A stretch of DNA of 64,000 nucleotides. Source: Myxococcales bacterium. GTDB taxonomy: Bacteria; Myxococcota_A; Polyangia; Fen-1088. How positions within the stretch are numbered: position 1 is the first letter of the stretch; each line of letters starts with the position of its first letter. A program made the position numbers and the translations under genes. Where the stretch lies: contig JAGTJU010000004.1 in NCBI GenBank assembly GCA_022184915.1, positions 728,057-792,056 of the forward strand, written 5' to 3'. Below, piece after piece: positions 10,434-21,119 of this stretch. The notes below the pieces were generated by a model, which was not told the origin of the DNA, did not search any database, and worked only from the letters and a program-made list of their open reading frames with translations.

Positions 10434-11402
10434 TCAATTCCCGTTTTTACGGGTCAGCCGGCGCAGCCTTGCGACGGCCTCTTGCAACTCGACCGAGGTA
10501 CATCCGGGACGCCCGCTCACCACCACGAACGCCGGAGGGCGCGTGCCTTCGGCATCCTGACCAAGTGGTTCGTCGAGGGGCGCCGGGCCAAGCCCGGGGA
10601 GGAGATCGTCCATGAGCCCCACGGCGTCCGTAGCCACCACGATAGGCGCCCGCTTGGCCTCTTCGCCCCTCTCCGGCGAGAGCAGCCCCAGGGTCTCGAG
10701 CACGCGGAGGCGGGCTGGGGCGTAGGCTCTCACGAGCAGTGCCCCCGAGAATTCCTCGAGCAGTTGGTCCCGCTCGCGGGGGCTCGGGAAGTGCCAGGGA
10801 GTTCCGCCATGCGAGATCGCAAGGACGGCTTGTCGCCGGTCGGCCACCTGGGCCAAGCGTTCGAGAGCAAAACGGCCCGCGTCGAGCAAGCGCTCCGCTC
10901 TGTCCGTCCGCTCCTGTCGCGCGGAGCGCAGCAGGGCGCGCGCCGCGGGATGGGCATGGCCCTCCGGATCGAAACGTCTCTCCGCGTAGGCCCGGGCAAA
11001 GAGAGGCCAGGGCGCCTTCAGTGCAAGCGGGATGGCGTCGAGTAAGGCCCAGGCCGCGCCTGCGGAGCCCGCCACGGCGAGGACTTCGTCAGCCGAACGG
11101 ATGGCGGCGAGACGTTCCTCGGCGTCGTCGGGTGACGCCCAGTGAGGCAAGCGCTTTCCCTGTCCGAGCGGCCCCTGCGCCTGCGGCAACTCGAGGCCGG
11201 AAAGAGGCAGGCCCTCGGCGGCCAACGCACTCACCCACGCGGTGAGCGCTTCCCCCGCAGGGCCGGCGTGAAGAAACCCGCCGTCGGCGCCCGCTTGGGC
11301 CAGAAGCCGGGCCCAGGATGCAGGGGCCCCAGCGCTCGAGCGGACCAGGTTCGTACTGCCGAGAATGCGGCTTTCCGAGGAGGAGAGGGGCGAGGCGGGC
11401 AT
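10434..11402 (-). CDS. Hypothetical protein, possibly sugar-isomerase-like TIM barrel
   Basis: A 322-residue Ala/Leu-rich cytoplasmic protein. The alternation of short strands and helices (for example RQAVLAISHGGTPWHFPSP, SGALLVRAYAPARLRVLETL) resembles xylose-isomerase-like/AP-endonuclease-2 TIM barrels, but the usual metal ligands (Glu/His/Asp in ordered motifs) are not clearly seen. ATG 11402 was chosen because the open frame upstream (to 12449) reads antisense through the OmpA gene. The gene is divergent from the OmpA gene by 264 bp. Treat the fold as a guess. Confidence 0.6.
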   Translation of the reverse strand: MPASPLSSSESRILGSTNLVRSSAGAPASWARLLAQAGADGGFLHAGPAGEALTAWVSALAAEGLPLSGLELPQAQGPLGQGKRLPHWASPDDAEERLAAIRSADEVLAVAGSAGAAWALLDAIPLALKAPWPLFARAYAERRFDPEGHAHPAARALLRSARQERTDRAERLLDAGRFALERLAQVADRRQAVLAISHGGTPWHFPSPRERDQLLEEFSGALLVRAYAPARLRVLETLGLLSPERGEEAKRAPIVVATDAVGLMDDLLPGLGPAPLDEPLGQDAEGTRPPAFVVVSGRPGCTSVELQEAVARLRRLTRKNGN

Positions 11403-11666
11403 TGCGATGAGTCCTTGGCGGTCGAAGGGTCGACGGTCCGCTCCGGATCTCGGTGCGCGGCCGTGAGCGGGAGCATATCCGATGGTTCCGCGGCGACGCC
11501 CGTTCACACTTTCCCGCGACCAGCGCAAATCACCGCTTTCATGGAGGTTCTTGCCATGCGATAAAAGCGCCCGGAGGCTTTTCGGCCGGTCGTGGATGCG
11601 TGGTCCGGGATCGCCGCCGTGAGGCCGCCACGGCCCCCGGGCCCCTTCGCCATTCCGGAGACTCAC

Positions 11667-13655
11667 ATGCCAGGTTTTTCTTCGCGTTCCGCCTGTCGCC
11701 TTTCCACCCTGCTGGCCTCTCTCGGGGCTTCCCTTTGTGGGGCTTTCCTTTGGGCGGCGGCGTTCGAGGTGAAATCCGCCCACGCCCAGGACCTGGCCAC
11801 CGCTCCGGTGGACTTGCAGGTCTTCCGGCCGGCGGTCGACAGCAAGGGCTTTACCACCCTGAACGCCTCCCAGATCCTCGCCCCGGGAGACTTCTCCTTC
11901 GGGCTGGTGATGACGTGGGCCCGGCAGCCGCTTTTTTTCGAGGGTTCCGGCGAGCGCACCTTCAAGGTCCAAAACCTCGTGACGCCCACGTTGCTCGGAG
12001 CGGTGGGTATCTTCAGCCAGAACCAAGTGGGCCTTCAGCTGGGCTTGACCCTGCCGCTTGGCATCATGTCGGGCCGGGCCACGCCCATCGACCCAAGAGA
12101 CCCTGAGACAGCCAACGACGACGAGCAGTTCAAGTTCGACGGCCAGGGGCTCGGCGATTTGGGCATCCACCCGAAGCTGCGCCTCTCGAACGCCAGTCGC
12201 AACAAAGTGGGCCTGGCCGTGATCCCGACGGTGATCGTTCCCACAGGAAACAAAGATCGGTTCCTCGGCGAGGGCCAACTCATCCTCCAACCCACGGTGG
12301 CGGTCGACACCGAATTCGGAAAAGCAGGCCGCTTTCGCATCGGGATCAACGCTGGGGCCCGCATCCGGACGAAGGAAAACGCGGTCTTCGTCGACAACCC
12401 CGCCACCTTCTCGCATCAGGTCATGGGGATGAACGAGAACACCGGCCACGGCATTCGTCTACGCAACGAGCTCTTGGGTGGCTTGGGCATGTCGTTCGCC
12501 GTGGTTCCCGAGCAGTTCGACATCGTGGGCGAGGTGTATGGCCAGTATGGCCTCAACGCGAAAAAGCTCGAGGGCACCGACGAAAAGACCCTTCCGCCCC
12601 TCGCTGAGGCCGTGGCGGGGATCAAGCTGTACATGGCACGCAATTCGTTCTTCGAGGCGGGGGCGGGCTGGGGCTTCCTCAAGTCCTACGGCGCCGCCGA
12701 ACGAGGCCGCATCTACGTCGGGTTCATCTTCGAGCCCTCGATCGGCGACCGGGATCGGGATGGCTACAAGGACGACGTCGACCAATGTCCCGACGATCCC
12801 GAAGATTTCGACGACTTCGAGGACCTCGACGGCTGCCCAGACCCTGACAACGACCAGGATGGCATTCTGGACGACGACGATTCTTGCCCGAACGATCCTG
12901 AGACCCGCAACGGCTACAAGGACGAGGATGGCTGTCCTGACGACCTCAACAGCGACCGGGACGGGGATGGCATTCCCGACGACGACGACCAGTGCCCTGA
13001 CGATCCCGAGGACAAGGATGGCTTCGAGGACGAGGACGGCTGCCCCGAACCCGATAACGATCGCGACGGCATCCTGGACGTTGACGATCTCTGTCCCAAT
13101 GACCCCGAAGACAAGGATGGCTTCGAGGATGTCGACGGTTGCCCCGACCCGGACAACGATCACGACAGAATCCTGGACAAGGATGACCACTGTCCGAACG
13201 AGCCCGAAACCTACAACGGAACGGATGACGACGACGGCTGCCCGGACAAGGGCAAGGTCATCGTACGCAAGGGCAAACTGGAGATTCTCGACAAGATCTA
13301 TTTCGAGACCGACAGCGACGTGATCAAGTCGATCTCCTTCCCGCTCATCGATGCCATTGCCGCCACGATGAACGGCAACCCCCAGATCGAGCTCATCGAG
13401 ATCCAGGGGCATGCAGACGAGCGGGGGGCAGACGACCATAACCTCGACCTGACCGAACGCCGGGCCGCTTCGGTGAAGCGGGCTCTCGAAGAGCGAAACG
13501 TGGACGGACTTCGCCTCTCCTCGCACGGTTACGGCGAGACGAAGCCCATTTGCCGGGAACACAACGAGGGCTGCTGGAGCCAGAACCGGCGGGTGGAGTT
13601 CGTCATTCTCAAGCGCTCCGACGAGTACCGGTTGCAGGGGACCGAGGGGCAGTAG
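11667..13655 (+). CDS. OmpA-family outer-membrane protein with thrombospondin type-3 repeats
   Basis: A 662-residue outer-membrane protein. The signal peptide is about 40 residues (cleavage near AHAQD). Residues 45-355 form a porin-like beta-barrel with alternating strands. Residues about 360-528 carry Asp/Pro/Cys-rich TSP3-type calcium-binding repeats of the form DxDxDGxxDDxDxCPxDPE. The OmpA C-terminal domain (about 545-650) has the peptidoglycan-binding elements IEIQGHADERG and NLDLTERRAASV. The start is the ATG with GGAG upstream at 11667, not the longer in-frame ATG at 11592. Probably anchors the outer membrane to peptidoglycan. Confidence 0.92.
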   Translation: MPGFSSRSACRLSTLLASLGASLCGAFLWAAAFEVKSAHAQDLATAPVDLQVFRPAVDSKGFTTLNASQILAPGDFSFGLVMTWARQPLFFEGSGERTFKVQNLVTPTLLGAVGIFSQNQVGLQLGLTLPLGIMSGRATPIDPRDPETANDDEQFKFDGQGLGDLGIHPKLRLSNASRNKVGLAVIPTVIVPTGNKDRFLGEGQLILQPTVAVDTEFGKAGRFRIGINAGARIRTKENAVFVDNPATFSHQVMGMNENTGHGIRLRNELLGGLGMSFAVVPEQFDIVGEVYGQYGLNAKKLEGTDEKTLPPLAEAVAGIKLYMARNSFFEAGAGWGFLKSYGAAERGRIYVGFIFEPSIGDRDRDGYKDDVDQCPDDPEDFDDFEDLDGCPDPDNDQDGILDDDDSCPNDPETRNGYKDEDGCPDDLNSDRDGDGIPDDDDQCPDDPEDKDGFEDEDGCPEPDNDRDGILDVDDLCPNDPEDKDGFEDVDGCPDPDNDHDRILDKDDHCPNEPETYNGTDDDDGCPDKGKVIVRKGKLEILDKIYFETDSDVIKSISFPLIDAIAATMNGNPQIELIEIQGHADERGADDHNLDLTERRAASVKRALEERNVDGLRLSSHGYGETKPICREHNEGCWSQNRRVEFVILKRSDEYRLQGTEGQ

Positions 13656-13673
13656 AGGGGACGTCTGAGCCGA

Positions 13674-13697
13674 GAGCCGCCCTCCCGGGGGCGGCTC
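13674..13697 (+). terminator. Hairpin after the OmpA/TSP3 gene
   Basis: GAGCCGCC, loop CTCCCGGG, GGCGGCTC, about 20 bp past the stop. It is not followed by a T-run, so its efficiency as an intrinsic terminator is doubtful. Confidence 0.4.
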
Positions 13698-13848
13698 GCT
13701 GCGTCTGTAAGCTCGTTCACGAAGAGGGCATCCGGAGTTGGAGGCCCACCGGTGGACCCGGAGCGCTCAGGTGCGGGTTGCTGGTAGGACTTGGTGGGAG
13801 CGACACCCCCAAATCTAGCCAGAAACCCTTTAATTTCAGGTGGGAACC

Positions 13849-13876
13849 TTGACGGAGAAGGCTTCTCAGCTAGAAA
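13849..13876 (+). promoter_or_regulatory. Promoter of dnaG-rpoD, with palindrome in the spacer
   Basis: TTGACG (13849-13854), a 16-bp spacer, TAGAAA (13871-13876). The start near 13883 is about 24 nt before dnaG. The spacer begins with the palindrome GAGAAG-G-CTTCTC (13855-13867), placed where a bound regulator would block RNA polymerase. Confidence 0.5.
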
Positions 13877-13906
13877 TCGCGAGCGTCAGCGGCGCGGGTT
13901 CCGGCA

Positions 13907-15766
13907 GTGCCAAAGGTCTTGTCTCAGCTCCCCAGGGAGAAAATTGACGAGGTCAGGGACCGGACCAACATTTCGGAGGTCATCGGGCGGCATGTCGAGC
14001 TCAAGCGTGCGGGAACGGGCAGCTGGATGGGGTTGTGCCCTTTCCACGCCGAAAAGTCCCCGTCGTTTCATGTCAACGAGCAGCGTCAGTACTTCTACTG
14101 CTTCGGGTGCGGGGCCAAAGGCGACGTGTTCACGTTTCTGCAACAGGTAGAACACCAGTCGTTCCCGGAGGTCTTGCGCGATCTCGCCCAGAGCGCCGGC
14201 GTCGAGCTTCCCGAAGACCGAATGTCTCCCTCCGAGCGCCGGGCTTTGGCGGAAGCGGAGACAGAGCGGAGCCGCATGTTCCGCGTGGTCGAGCTGGCCG
14301 TCGCTTTCTTCGAGACCCAGCTACAGACGCCCGAGGCTGCCCCGGCGCGGGCGTACCTTCAAAGTCGAGGCCTCTCGCCCGAAACCGCCGCACGCTTCCG
14401 GGTGGGGTTTGCGCCCGGGCGCTGGAACGCGCTCACGGAGCATTTGATGCAGGCTCATGTGCCCGTCGAAGTGGCGGAGCGCCTGGGACTCCTCGGGCGT
14501 AACGAGCGGGGCACTTACGACTTTTTCCGTGATCGGGTCATGCTCCCCGTGCTCGACAGACAGAAGCGGCCGGTGGGGTTTTCGTCGCGGCTGATGGACC
14601 CGGAAGCGAAGGAGCGAAAGTATGTGAACTCGCCCGATTCGCCGCTCTTCCACAAAAAGGAGCAGCTCTACGGGCTTCACGCCGCCCTCGAAGGCATGCG
14701 GAAAACCGAAACCGCCGTACTGGTGGAAGGAAACTTCGATGTGATGTCCCTGCACGACGCAGGCATTACCAACGCCGTAGCCCCCATGGGCACGGCGCTC
14801 ACGGCGGAGCAGGTGCAGATCGTGGGGAGGGTGGCCCGCAAGGTGGTCGTCGTGTTCGACGGCGACACCGCGGGTGAGCGCGCCGCGCGCCGGGCGTTGC
14901 CCCTGTTCCTCGAAGCGGACGTGGACGGGCGGGTGGCGCGGATGCCCGTTGGGATCGATCCGGACGACTTCATTCGGAGCCAGGGCAAAGAGGTAGGGGC
15001 CAAGGCCTTCGCCCGGCTGGTCGACAACGCCCGGCCCATGGTGGAGCAGTTCATCGACACCGTCGCCCTGGAAGCCGACAAATCTGTGCCAGGTCGGGTG
15101 GCGGCTCTCGAAGGGGCGGCCGAGGTGCTGGCGAAGGTGAAAAACCCGACGGCGCGCGAACTCTACGCAGGTCGATTGGCCGCAGCCCTCGAGGTGGACC
15201 CCTACCAGGTGGCGCGGGCGCTGCGTGGGGCCGTGCAAGCCGGTCGCCGTTCCGGCGCACGGCCGGAAGCGGCCGGGGCACCTCAGGCGATCCCCGCCCG
15301 CAAGCCGCCCCGCAAGGCTTCACCCCTCGAACTCGAGATCCTGGCCCTGCTGGTCAACCGCCCCGATCTGGCCGTCTCTGCGGCCGCCGAGCGGGCAGTG
15401 ACTCTGTTTACCGACGCCGGCGTTCAGGCCTACGCCCGCCGGGCTCTCGACAGCGTAAGGGCGGAGGGCCGCTTGGATGTGCCTGCCTGGCTGGACGCGG
15501 GGGACGAGGAGATCCGTGACGCAGTGGCCAAGATCGTGACGGAAGGCGTGCGCTACCGCTCCATGGAGCGGGCTGACCACGCACTCTCCGAAATGTTGGT
15601 CAAGCTTGAACTCGTGCACCTCGACGCCGAAGTCGCTATGGTTGCACGTCAACTCGAGGCCGCCCTGTCGCGGGGCGACGAGACCACGGGCCAATCTTTG
15701 ACCCTGAAGCAGTTCGAACTCATCCGAAAAAAGCAATCGCTCCAAGAGGCTCACCTACGGCACTGA
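13907..15766 (+). CDS. dnaG: DNA primase
   Basis: Makes RNA primers for chromosomal replication and works with the replicative helicase. The 619-residue protein has the N-terminal CHC2 zinc domain (Cys44, His47, Cys65, Cys68 in LCPFHAEK and [11 protein letters not shown]), and the TOPRIM catalytic domain with [14 protein letters not shown] (the acidic residue of the EGxxD motif) and [14 protein letters not shown] (the DxD metal site). Then comes a Pro/Arg linker near 450 and a C-terminal helical domain that would bind DnaB. The start is GTG 13907. It is followed after 1 bp by rpoD, the classic macromolecular-synthesis pairing, here without rpsU. Confidence 0.96.
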   Translation: MPKVLSQLPREKIDEVRDRTNISEVIGRHVELKRAGTGSWMGLCPFHAEKSPSFHVNEQRQYFYCFGCGAKGDVFTFLQQVEHQSFPEVLRDLAQSAGVELPEDRMSPSERRALAEAETERSRMFRVVELAVAFFETQLQTPEAAPARAYLQSRGLSPETAARFRVGFAPGRWNALTEHLMQAHVPVEVAERLGLLGRNERGTYDFFRDRVMLPVLDRQKRPVGFSSRLMDPEAKERKYVNSPDSPLFHKKEQLYGLHAALEGMRKTETAVLVEGNFDVMSLHDAGITNAVAPMGTALTAEQVQIVGRVARKVVVVFDGDTAGERAARRALPLFLEADVDGRVARMPVGIDPDDFIRSQGKEVGAKAFARLVDNARPMVEQFIDTVALEADKSVPGRVAALEGAAEVLAKVKNPTARELYAGRLAAALEVDPYQVARALRGAVQAGRRSGARPEAAGAPQAIPARKPPRKASPLELEILALLVNRPDLAVSAAAERAVTLFTDAGVQAYARRALDSVRAEGRLDVPAWLDAGDEEIRDAVAKIVTEGVRYRSMERADHALSEMLVKLELVHLDAEVAMVARQLEAALSRGDETTGQSLTLKQFELIRKKQSLQEAHLRH

Positions 15767-15767
15767 G

Positions 15768-17654
<1,887 letters not shown>

Positions 17655-17738
17655 GGTCCCTTCGCCCGAGTCCGCGGCTCCCGGGCCGTGTGCGCGGCGC
17701 GAGGCGGAAGACGGCCTGGACTTCGCGCGGAGACGAGG

Positions 17739-18263
17739 GTGCAGCGACGCTTCACGATCACGGTAGCCGGCGAGTCCTACGTCGTGGGGGTGCAGACCGC
17801 TGGCGAGACGGCCTTCGAGGTCACGGTGGGGCAGGCACCACCCGTTCGGGTGGAGCGCAGGGCGCGGGGACCAGGCCACAGTGCCTGGCACTGGTACGAG
17901 GAGCTCCAACCGGTCTGCGCCCGCGTGAGCGGCACGGGGGCCGATCTGCAGGTTGGCTTACGAGGCTTGGCGGTGGTCGCGCAGGTGGCAGACGGGCGAA
18001 AGTCGCTCCTCGCGAGTTTGGGCCTGGGGGAGGCGAGGGGATCCACGGGGCCCCTCGAGATCCGCACCCAGATGCCTGGGCGCGTGGTCAAGGTCCTCGT
18101 CAGCCCAGGCATGGTCGTCAGCCAGGGCCAGCCGCTGGTGGTGGTGGAGGCCATGAAGATGGAGAACGAGCTCAAGGCGCCCCGGGAGGCCCGCGTGACC
18201 CAGGTTGCGGTGACGGAGGGAGCTGCGGTGGAGGCAGGCGCTCGACTCCTCGTTCTCGAGTGA
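17739..18263 (+). CDS. Biotin carboxyl carrier protein (biotinyl domain), orphan
   Basis: A 174-residue protein ending in a biotin/lipoyl domain. Residues 110-174 contain MPGRVVKVLVSPGMVVSQGQ and the biotinylation motif EAMKMENEL, with Lys140 as the biotin site. The first 90 residues are a beta-rich domain of unknown type, as in the carrier subunits of acyl-CoA carboxylases. GTG 17739 was chosen because a GGAG-type site precedes it. It follows rpoD by 84 bp, but no biotin carboxylase or carboxyltransferase gene is nearby, so the enzyme partner must be elsewhere. Confidence 0.8.
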   Translation: MQRRFTITVAGESYVVGVQTAGETAFEVTVGQAPPVRVERRARGPGHSAWHWYEELQPVCARVSGTGADLQVGLRGLAVVAQVADGRKSLLASLGLGEARGSTGPLEIRTQMPGRVVKVLVSPGMVVSQGQPLVVVEAMKMENELKAPREARVTQVAVTEGAAVEAGARLLVLE

Positions 18264-18281
18264 CGAGGGCGACGCGGTGCC

Positions 18282-18992
18282 CTAGGCCGAAACAGATTCG
18301 GGACGCGTCAGCGCCGCGATGACGGACGCGCGCAACTCCGAAAATGACGGAGGGTTGTCGAGCGACGCGAGGGCTCCCAGGCTATTGCCTCGCCGCCGGC
18401 TCGCGGTCGAGTGCCCGAGTGCGATGAGCGGCACGGGGCGCTGCCCGTCACGGATGCGTCCAACGACGTCCTCGCCCTCGATCCAGTCCAAGTTCACGAG
18501 CGCCAAGTCGAAGAGGGCGTCGTCCTGCGGGTAGTAGGCGTCGTCCACATCCACCACCTTGCAGGCCACGATGGCGGCCATGTGACGCTTGAGCACGGCG
18601 CGTGCACGATCTTGTCCGGGTCCAAGCGCCAAGAGGACCTTCAGGCCGGAGAACTTCGACGCCATGTCGTCGATTAGCACGCCGTAGCTCTCCTCCGGCG
18701 TCTCCACCGAAATGCCCATGCCCGGCGGCTCACCCGGGGATGCTTGGTTGGGCCCTCGCACCCACGCAACCACCCCCGAAAGCTCGATGGTCTGCTCCTT
18801 TGGGGTGAGCAGCTTGAGATCGATACGGTCTCCCTGAGGGAGGGGGGTTTCCGTTTCGATGAAGAGTCCTCCGTGGGATAGATTCACCGAGTAAGAGACG
18901 AGAAAGGCGCCTGCCGAGCGATACCGGATCTCCAGCGCCACCCGGATGCGTTCGCTACGACGTGCGTGTTGCTTTTCGTCAGGTTGGGTCAT
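18282..18992 (-). CDS. PilZ-domain protein with C-terminal receiver-like domain
   Basis: A 236-residue cytoplasmic protein. Residues 8-110 match the PilZ fold of myxobacterial type (RRSERIRVALEIRYRSAG, then SVNLSHGGLFIETETPLPQG, with RR and a loop resembling the D/NxSxxG c-di-GMP signature). Residues 125-236 look like a degenerate receiver domain (VLLALGPGQDRARAVLKRHM, DLALVNLDWIEGEDVVGRIR, VPLIALG). The ATG overlaps the stop of parB as ATGA, so it is the third gene of a parA-parB-pilZ operon. A link between second messenger or pole signalling and chromosome partition is an inference. Confidence 0.8.
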   Translation of the reverse strand: MTQPDEKQHARRSERIRVALEIRYRSAGAFLVSYSVNLSHGGLFIETETPLPQGDRIDLKLLTPKEQTIELSGVVAWVRGPNQASPGEPPGMGISVETPEESYGVLIDDMASKFSGLKVLLALGPGQDRARAVLKRHMAAIVACKVVDVDDAYYPQDDALFDLALVNLDWIEGEDVVGRIRDGQRPVPLIALGHSTASRRRGNSLGALASLDNPPSFSELRASVIAALTRPESVSA

Positions 18993-19912
18993 GAGGGCAG
19001 GATGCGCCCGAGGATGCGATCCAACTCATCGAGAGAGTGATAGAAAATCTCAAGGTGCCCCGTGCCAGGACCACTTTCCACCACCCGCACCCGGGTGGCC
19101 AAAGACCGCTGGAGCCGCTCGGTCAAGTCTCGGGCCGCGGCCGATTGGCGGGCCGGGGCCACGGGGGGCGGTACCACCACGGGCCTGTCGGAGCCTGTGC
19201 GTGCCTTCTTGACCAGGGCCTCGACGGCCCGTACCGACAAGTTGCGGGCTACCGTTTGGCGTGCCAGCTGTTCCATGGCGGGTGGCGAATCCAAGCCAAG
19301 CAAGGCGCGGGCATGGCCCATGGAAAGTCGGTTGTCCACCACCATGGCCTGCACTTTGTCGGGCAGCTTGAGCAGGCGTAGCGCGTTCGCCACCGTACTG
19401 CGGTCTTTGCCCACCCGCCCACCCAGGGCGTCTTGCGTGTAGCCGAACTCGCTGATTAGCCGATCCAGGCCGCGCGCCTCTTCGATCGGGTTCAGATCTT
19501 CGCGCTGCAGATTCTCGACCAAGGCCGCCTCGGCGGCCTCGGTGTCAGAGAGATCCCGGACGACCACAGGCACTTCGTGAAGACCCGCCCGCCCTGCGGC
19601 CCGCCAGCGCCGCTCGCCGGCCACGATCTCGAACCCGCCTTCGGGTCTAGGACGGGCAAGCAGCGGCTGGATGATGCCCTGGGCGCGGATCGAGGCGGCA
19701 AGTTCGTCGAGCCGCTCATCGTCGAACGTCTTTCTTGGTTGGGTACGGCCGGGGTGAAGGTTTTCGATAGGCACCAAGCGCAATCCCTCCCGGGCGGCCT
19801 CGGGGCTCGCGGGAGCGGATGCTCCCAAGGTCTCTTCCCTCGTTGTGGCGCCGGCCTGCGGGATCAAGGCGGCCAGGCCTCGCCCTAAAGCCTTGCGCTT
19901 TCCAGGGTTCAT
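18989..19912 (-). CDS. parB: Chromosome-partitioning protein ParB
   Basis: A CTP-dependent DNA clamp that loads at parS sites and guides origin segregation. The 307-residue chain has an N-terminal LGRGLAALIP, the ParB/Srx domain with PGRTQPRKTFDDERLDELAA and FEIVAGERRWRAA (the GERRxRA CTP motif), VENLQREDLNPIEEA, and the helix-turn-helix region (GYTQDALGGRVGKDRSTVAN). A C-terminal dimerisation domain ends the protein. ATG 19912 was chosen because it overlaps the stop of parA (ATGA). No clear parS site was found in the window. Confidence 0.95.
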   Translation of the reverse strand: MNPGKRKALGRGLAALIPQAGATTREETLGASAPASPEAAREGLRLVPIENLHPGRTQPRKTFDDERLDELAASIRAQGIIQPLLARPRPEGGFEIVAGERRWRAAGRAGLHEVPVVVRDLSDTEAAEAALVENLQREDLNPIEEARGLDRLISEFGYTQDALGGRVGKDRSTVANALRLLKLPDKVQAMVVDNRLSMGHARALLGLDSPPAMEQLARQTVARNLSVRAVEALVKKARTGSDRPVVVPPPVAPARQSAAARDLTERLQRSLATRVRVVESGPGTGHLEIFYHSLDELDRILGRILPS

Positions 19913-20715
19913 GCGGAGCGCTCCTCGACGGCAGCGGCATGGGCCTCGCGTCTGTCGTACCGCCCCAGGAACTCGCGGGCTGCCTCGAGGTAGCTCTTGG
20001 CCCCCTTCGAGGCGACGTCGTAGAGCAAGATGGGTTTTCCGAACGAGGGCGCCTCCGAAAGCCGAACATTGCGGGGAATCGTGGACTCGTAAACGACGCC
20101 ACCAAAATGGCGCCGCACCTCTTCCGTCACCTGCTCGGTGAGGTTTTGGCGTGTATCCACCATGCACAGGAGGATGCCTTCGATCGCGAGTCCCGGGTTG
20201 AGGGCTCGGCCCACCAGGTCGATCGTATTTTTCAGGTCGGAAAGACCCTCGAGGGCGTAGTACTCGCACTGGAGTGGCACCAGGACGCCGTCCGCGGCGC
20301 ATAGGGCGTTGAGCGTGAGCAGGCCGAGGGAGGGGGGGGTGTCGATGAAGACGTAGTCGTAGCGGCTGGCCAGCTGGCGTAAGGGCTTCCGCAGCCGCTG
20401 CTCTCGGCCCTCACTGCCAACCAGTTCGATCTCGGCGCCCGAGAGATTTTGGTTGGCGGGCAGCAACTCCAAGAACGAAAGCTCGGTCTTCAGCACGACG
20501 TCCTCGATGGCGGCGTCGCCCAGCAGCACGTCGTAAACACTCGTTTGCACGGCGTTTTTCGGATGGCCGAGACCGGACGTGGCGTTGCCCTGCGGATCCA
20601 TGTCCACGAGCAGAACCCGTTTTTCGGCCGCCGCCAAGGATGCAGCCAAGTTCACGGCGGAGGTCGTTTTACCGACCCCCCCTTTTTGATTCGCGACGGC
20701 GATGACCCGACCCAT
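19909..20715 (-). CDS. parA: Chromosome-partitioning ATPase ParA
   Basis: A Walker-type ATPase that positions ParB-bound origins on the nucleoid. The 268 residues carry the deviant Walker A NQKGGVGKTTSAVNLAASL at residues 9-27, the Walker A' segment VLLVDMDPQGNATSGLG, and Walker B YVFIDTPPSLGLLTLNAL. No N-terminal helix-turn-helix is present, so it is the chromosomal (Soj) type, not the plasmid autoregulating type. It is first in the parA-parB-pilZ order on the minus strand. Gene order around it (no gidA/trmE) differs from the usual origin-proximal layout. Confidence 0.95.
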   Translation of the reverse strand: MGRVIAVANQKGGVGKTTSAVNLAASLAAAEKRVLLVDMDPQGNATSGLGHPKNAVQTSVYDVLLGDAAIEDVVLKTELSFLELLPANQNLSGAEIELVGSEGREQRLRKPLRQLASRYDYVFIDTPPSLGLLTLNALCAADGVLVPLQCEYYALEGLSDLKNTIDLVGRALNPGLAIEGILLCMVDTRQNLTEQVTEEVRRHFGGVVYESTIPRNVRLSEAPSFGKPILLYDVASKGAKSYLEAAREFLGRYDRREAHAAAVEERSA

Positions 20716-20854
20716 GTTGGGGCGAACGGTCCTAACACTTTCCAGACCCCTTCATCAACAAATCCAACTGCGAATCGCCCGAGGTCGCGAAACACAACCC
20801 CCAAGCGCCTCGCCGAGGCGCCAAAGTGCTCGAAAAAGTTGACGGATCCTTGGG

Positions 20855-20881
20855 CTTGTATACCTTGTATTACATGTAGTC
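20855..20881. repeat. Three tandem 9-mers upstream of the small acidic gene
   Basis: CTTGTATAC, CTTGTATTA and CATGTAGTC stand head to tail at 20855, 20864 and 20873, with a shared C-[T/A]-T-G-T-A core. The stretch is AT-rich in a GC-rich genome and lies 64-90 bp before the small gene. A TTGACG lies just upstream at 20839, 10 bp before the first copy. It may be a multi-site operator. Confidence 0.45.
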
Positions 20882-20944
20882 TTAAGTCTCACTCTCGTCG
20901 GACAGACGGAGAGGGACTGCCACCCGCCACAGGAGACGCACGCC

Positions 20945-21109
20945 ATGCGAAATCACGAGATGGGAATGTTCGATAGCTTCGAGGACTTCGAGCGCTCAGA
21001 GCTGCGACAGCTCGAAGCCGCCTACCTCGACGAAATGACCGACGCCTTTTTCGAGGATGAAGTCTCGGACAGCCTCAAGGCCGTCGCGAGCTGGGACGTG
21101 GACGACTAG
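20945..21109 (+). CDS. Small acidic protein, 54 residues
   Basis: Too short for standard gene calls, but well supported: AGGAG 9 bases before ATG 20945 and an open frame to TAG 21107-21109. The protein is strongly acidic (about 15 Asp/Glu in 54) with segments SFEDFERSELRQLEAAYLDE and MTDAFFEDEVSDSLKAV, probably two amphipathic helices. It has no Cys and no signal peptide. It lies between the divergent parA and a convergent lipoprotein gene 10 bp away. No family was recognised; a small regulator or binding partner is only a guess. Confidence 0.6.
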   Translation: MRNHEMGMFDSFEDFERSELRQLEAAYLDEMTDAFFEDEVSDSLKAVASWDVDD

Positions 21110-21119
21110 CCCTGCGCGC

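Noticed and set aside
11403-12449. N-terminal extension of the gene at 10434-11402
   Set aside because: The extra part is antisense to the OmpA/TSP3 gene and low-complexity. A start at 11402 is sufficient.
12748-13250. Tandem DNA repeat or CRISPR-like pattern
   Set aside because: The periodicity comes from coding TSP3 calcium-binding repeats (DxDxDG); spacing and frame are consistent with protein, not with a CRISPR array.
12459-13562. Minus-strand open frame rich in Val/Ile (367 codons)
   Set aside because: It is the complement of the Asp-rich TSP3 repeat region, which produces Val/Ile-rich shadows.
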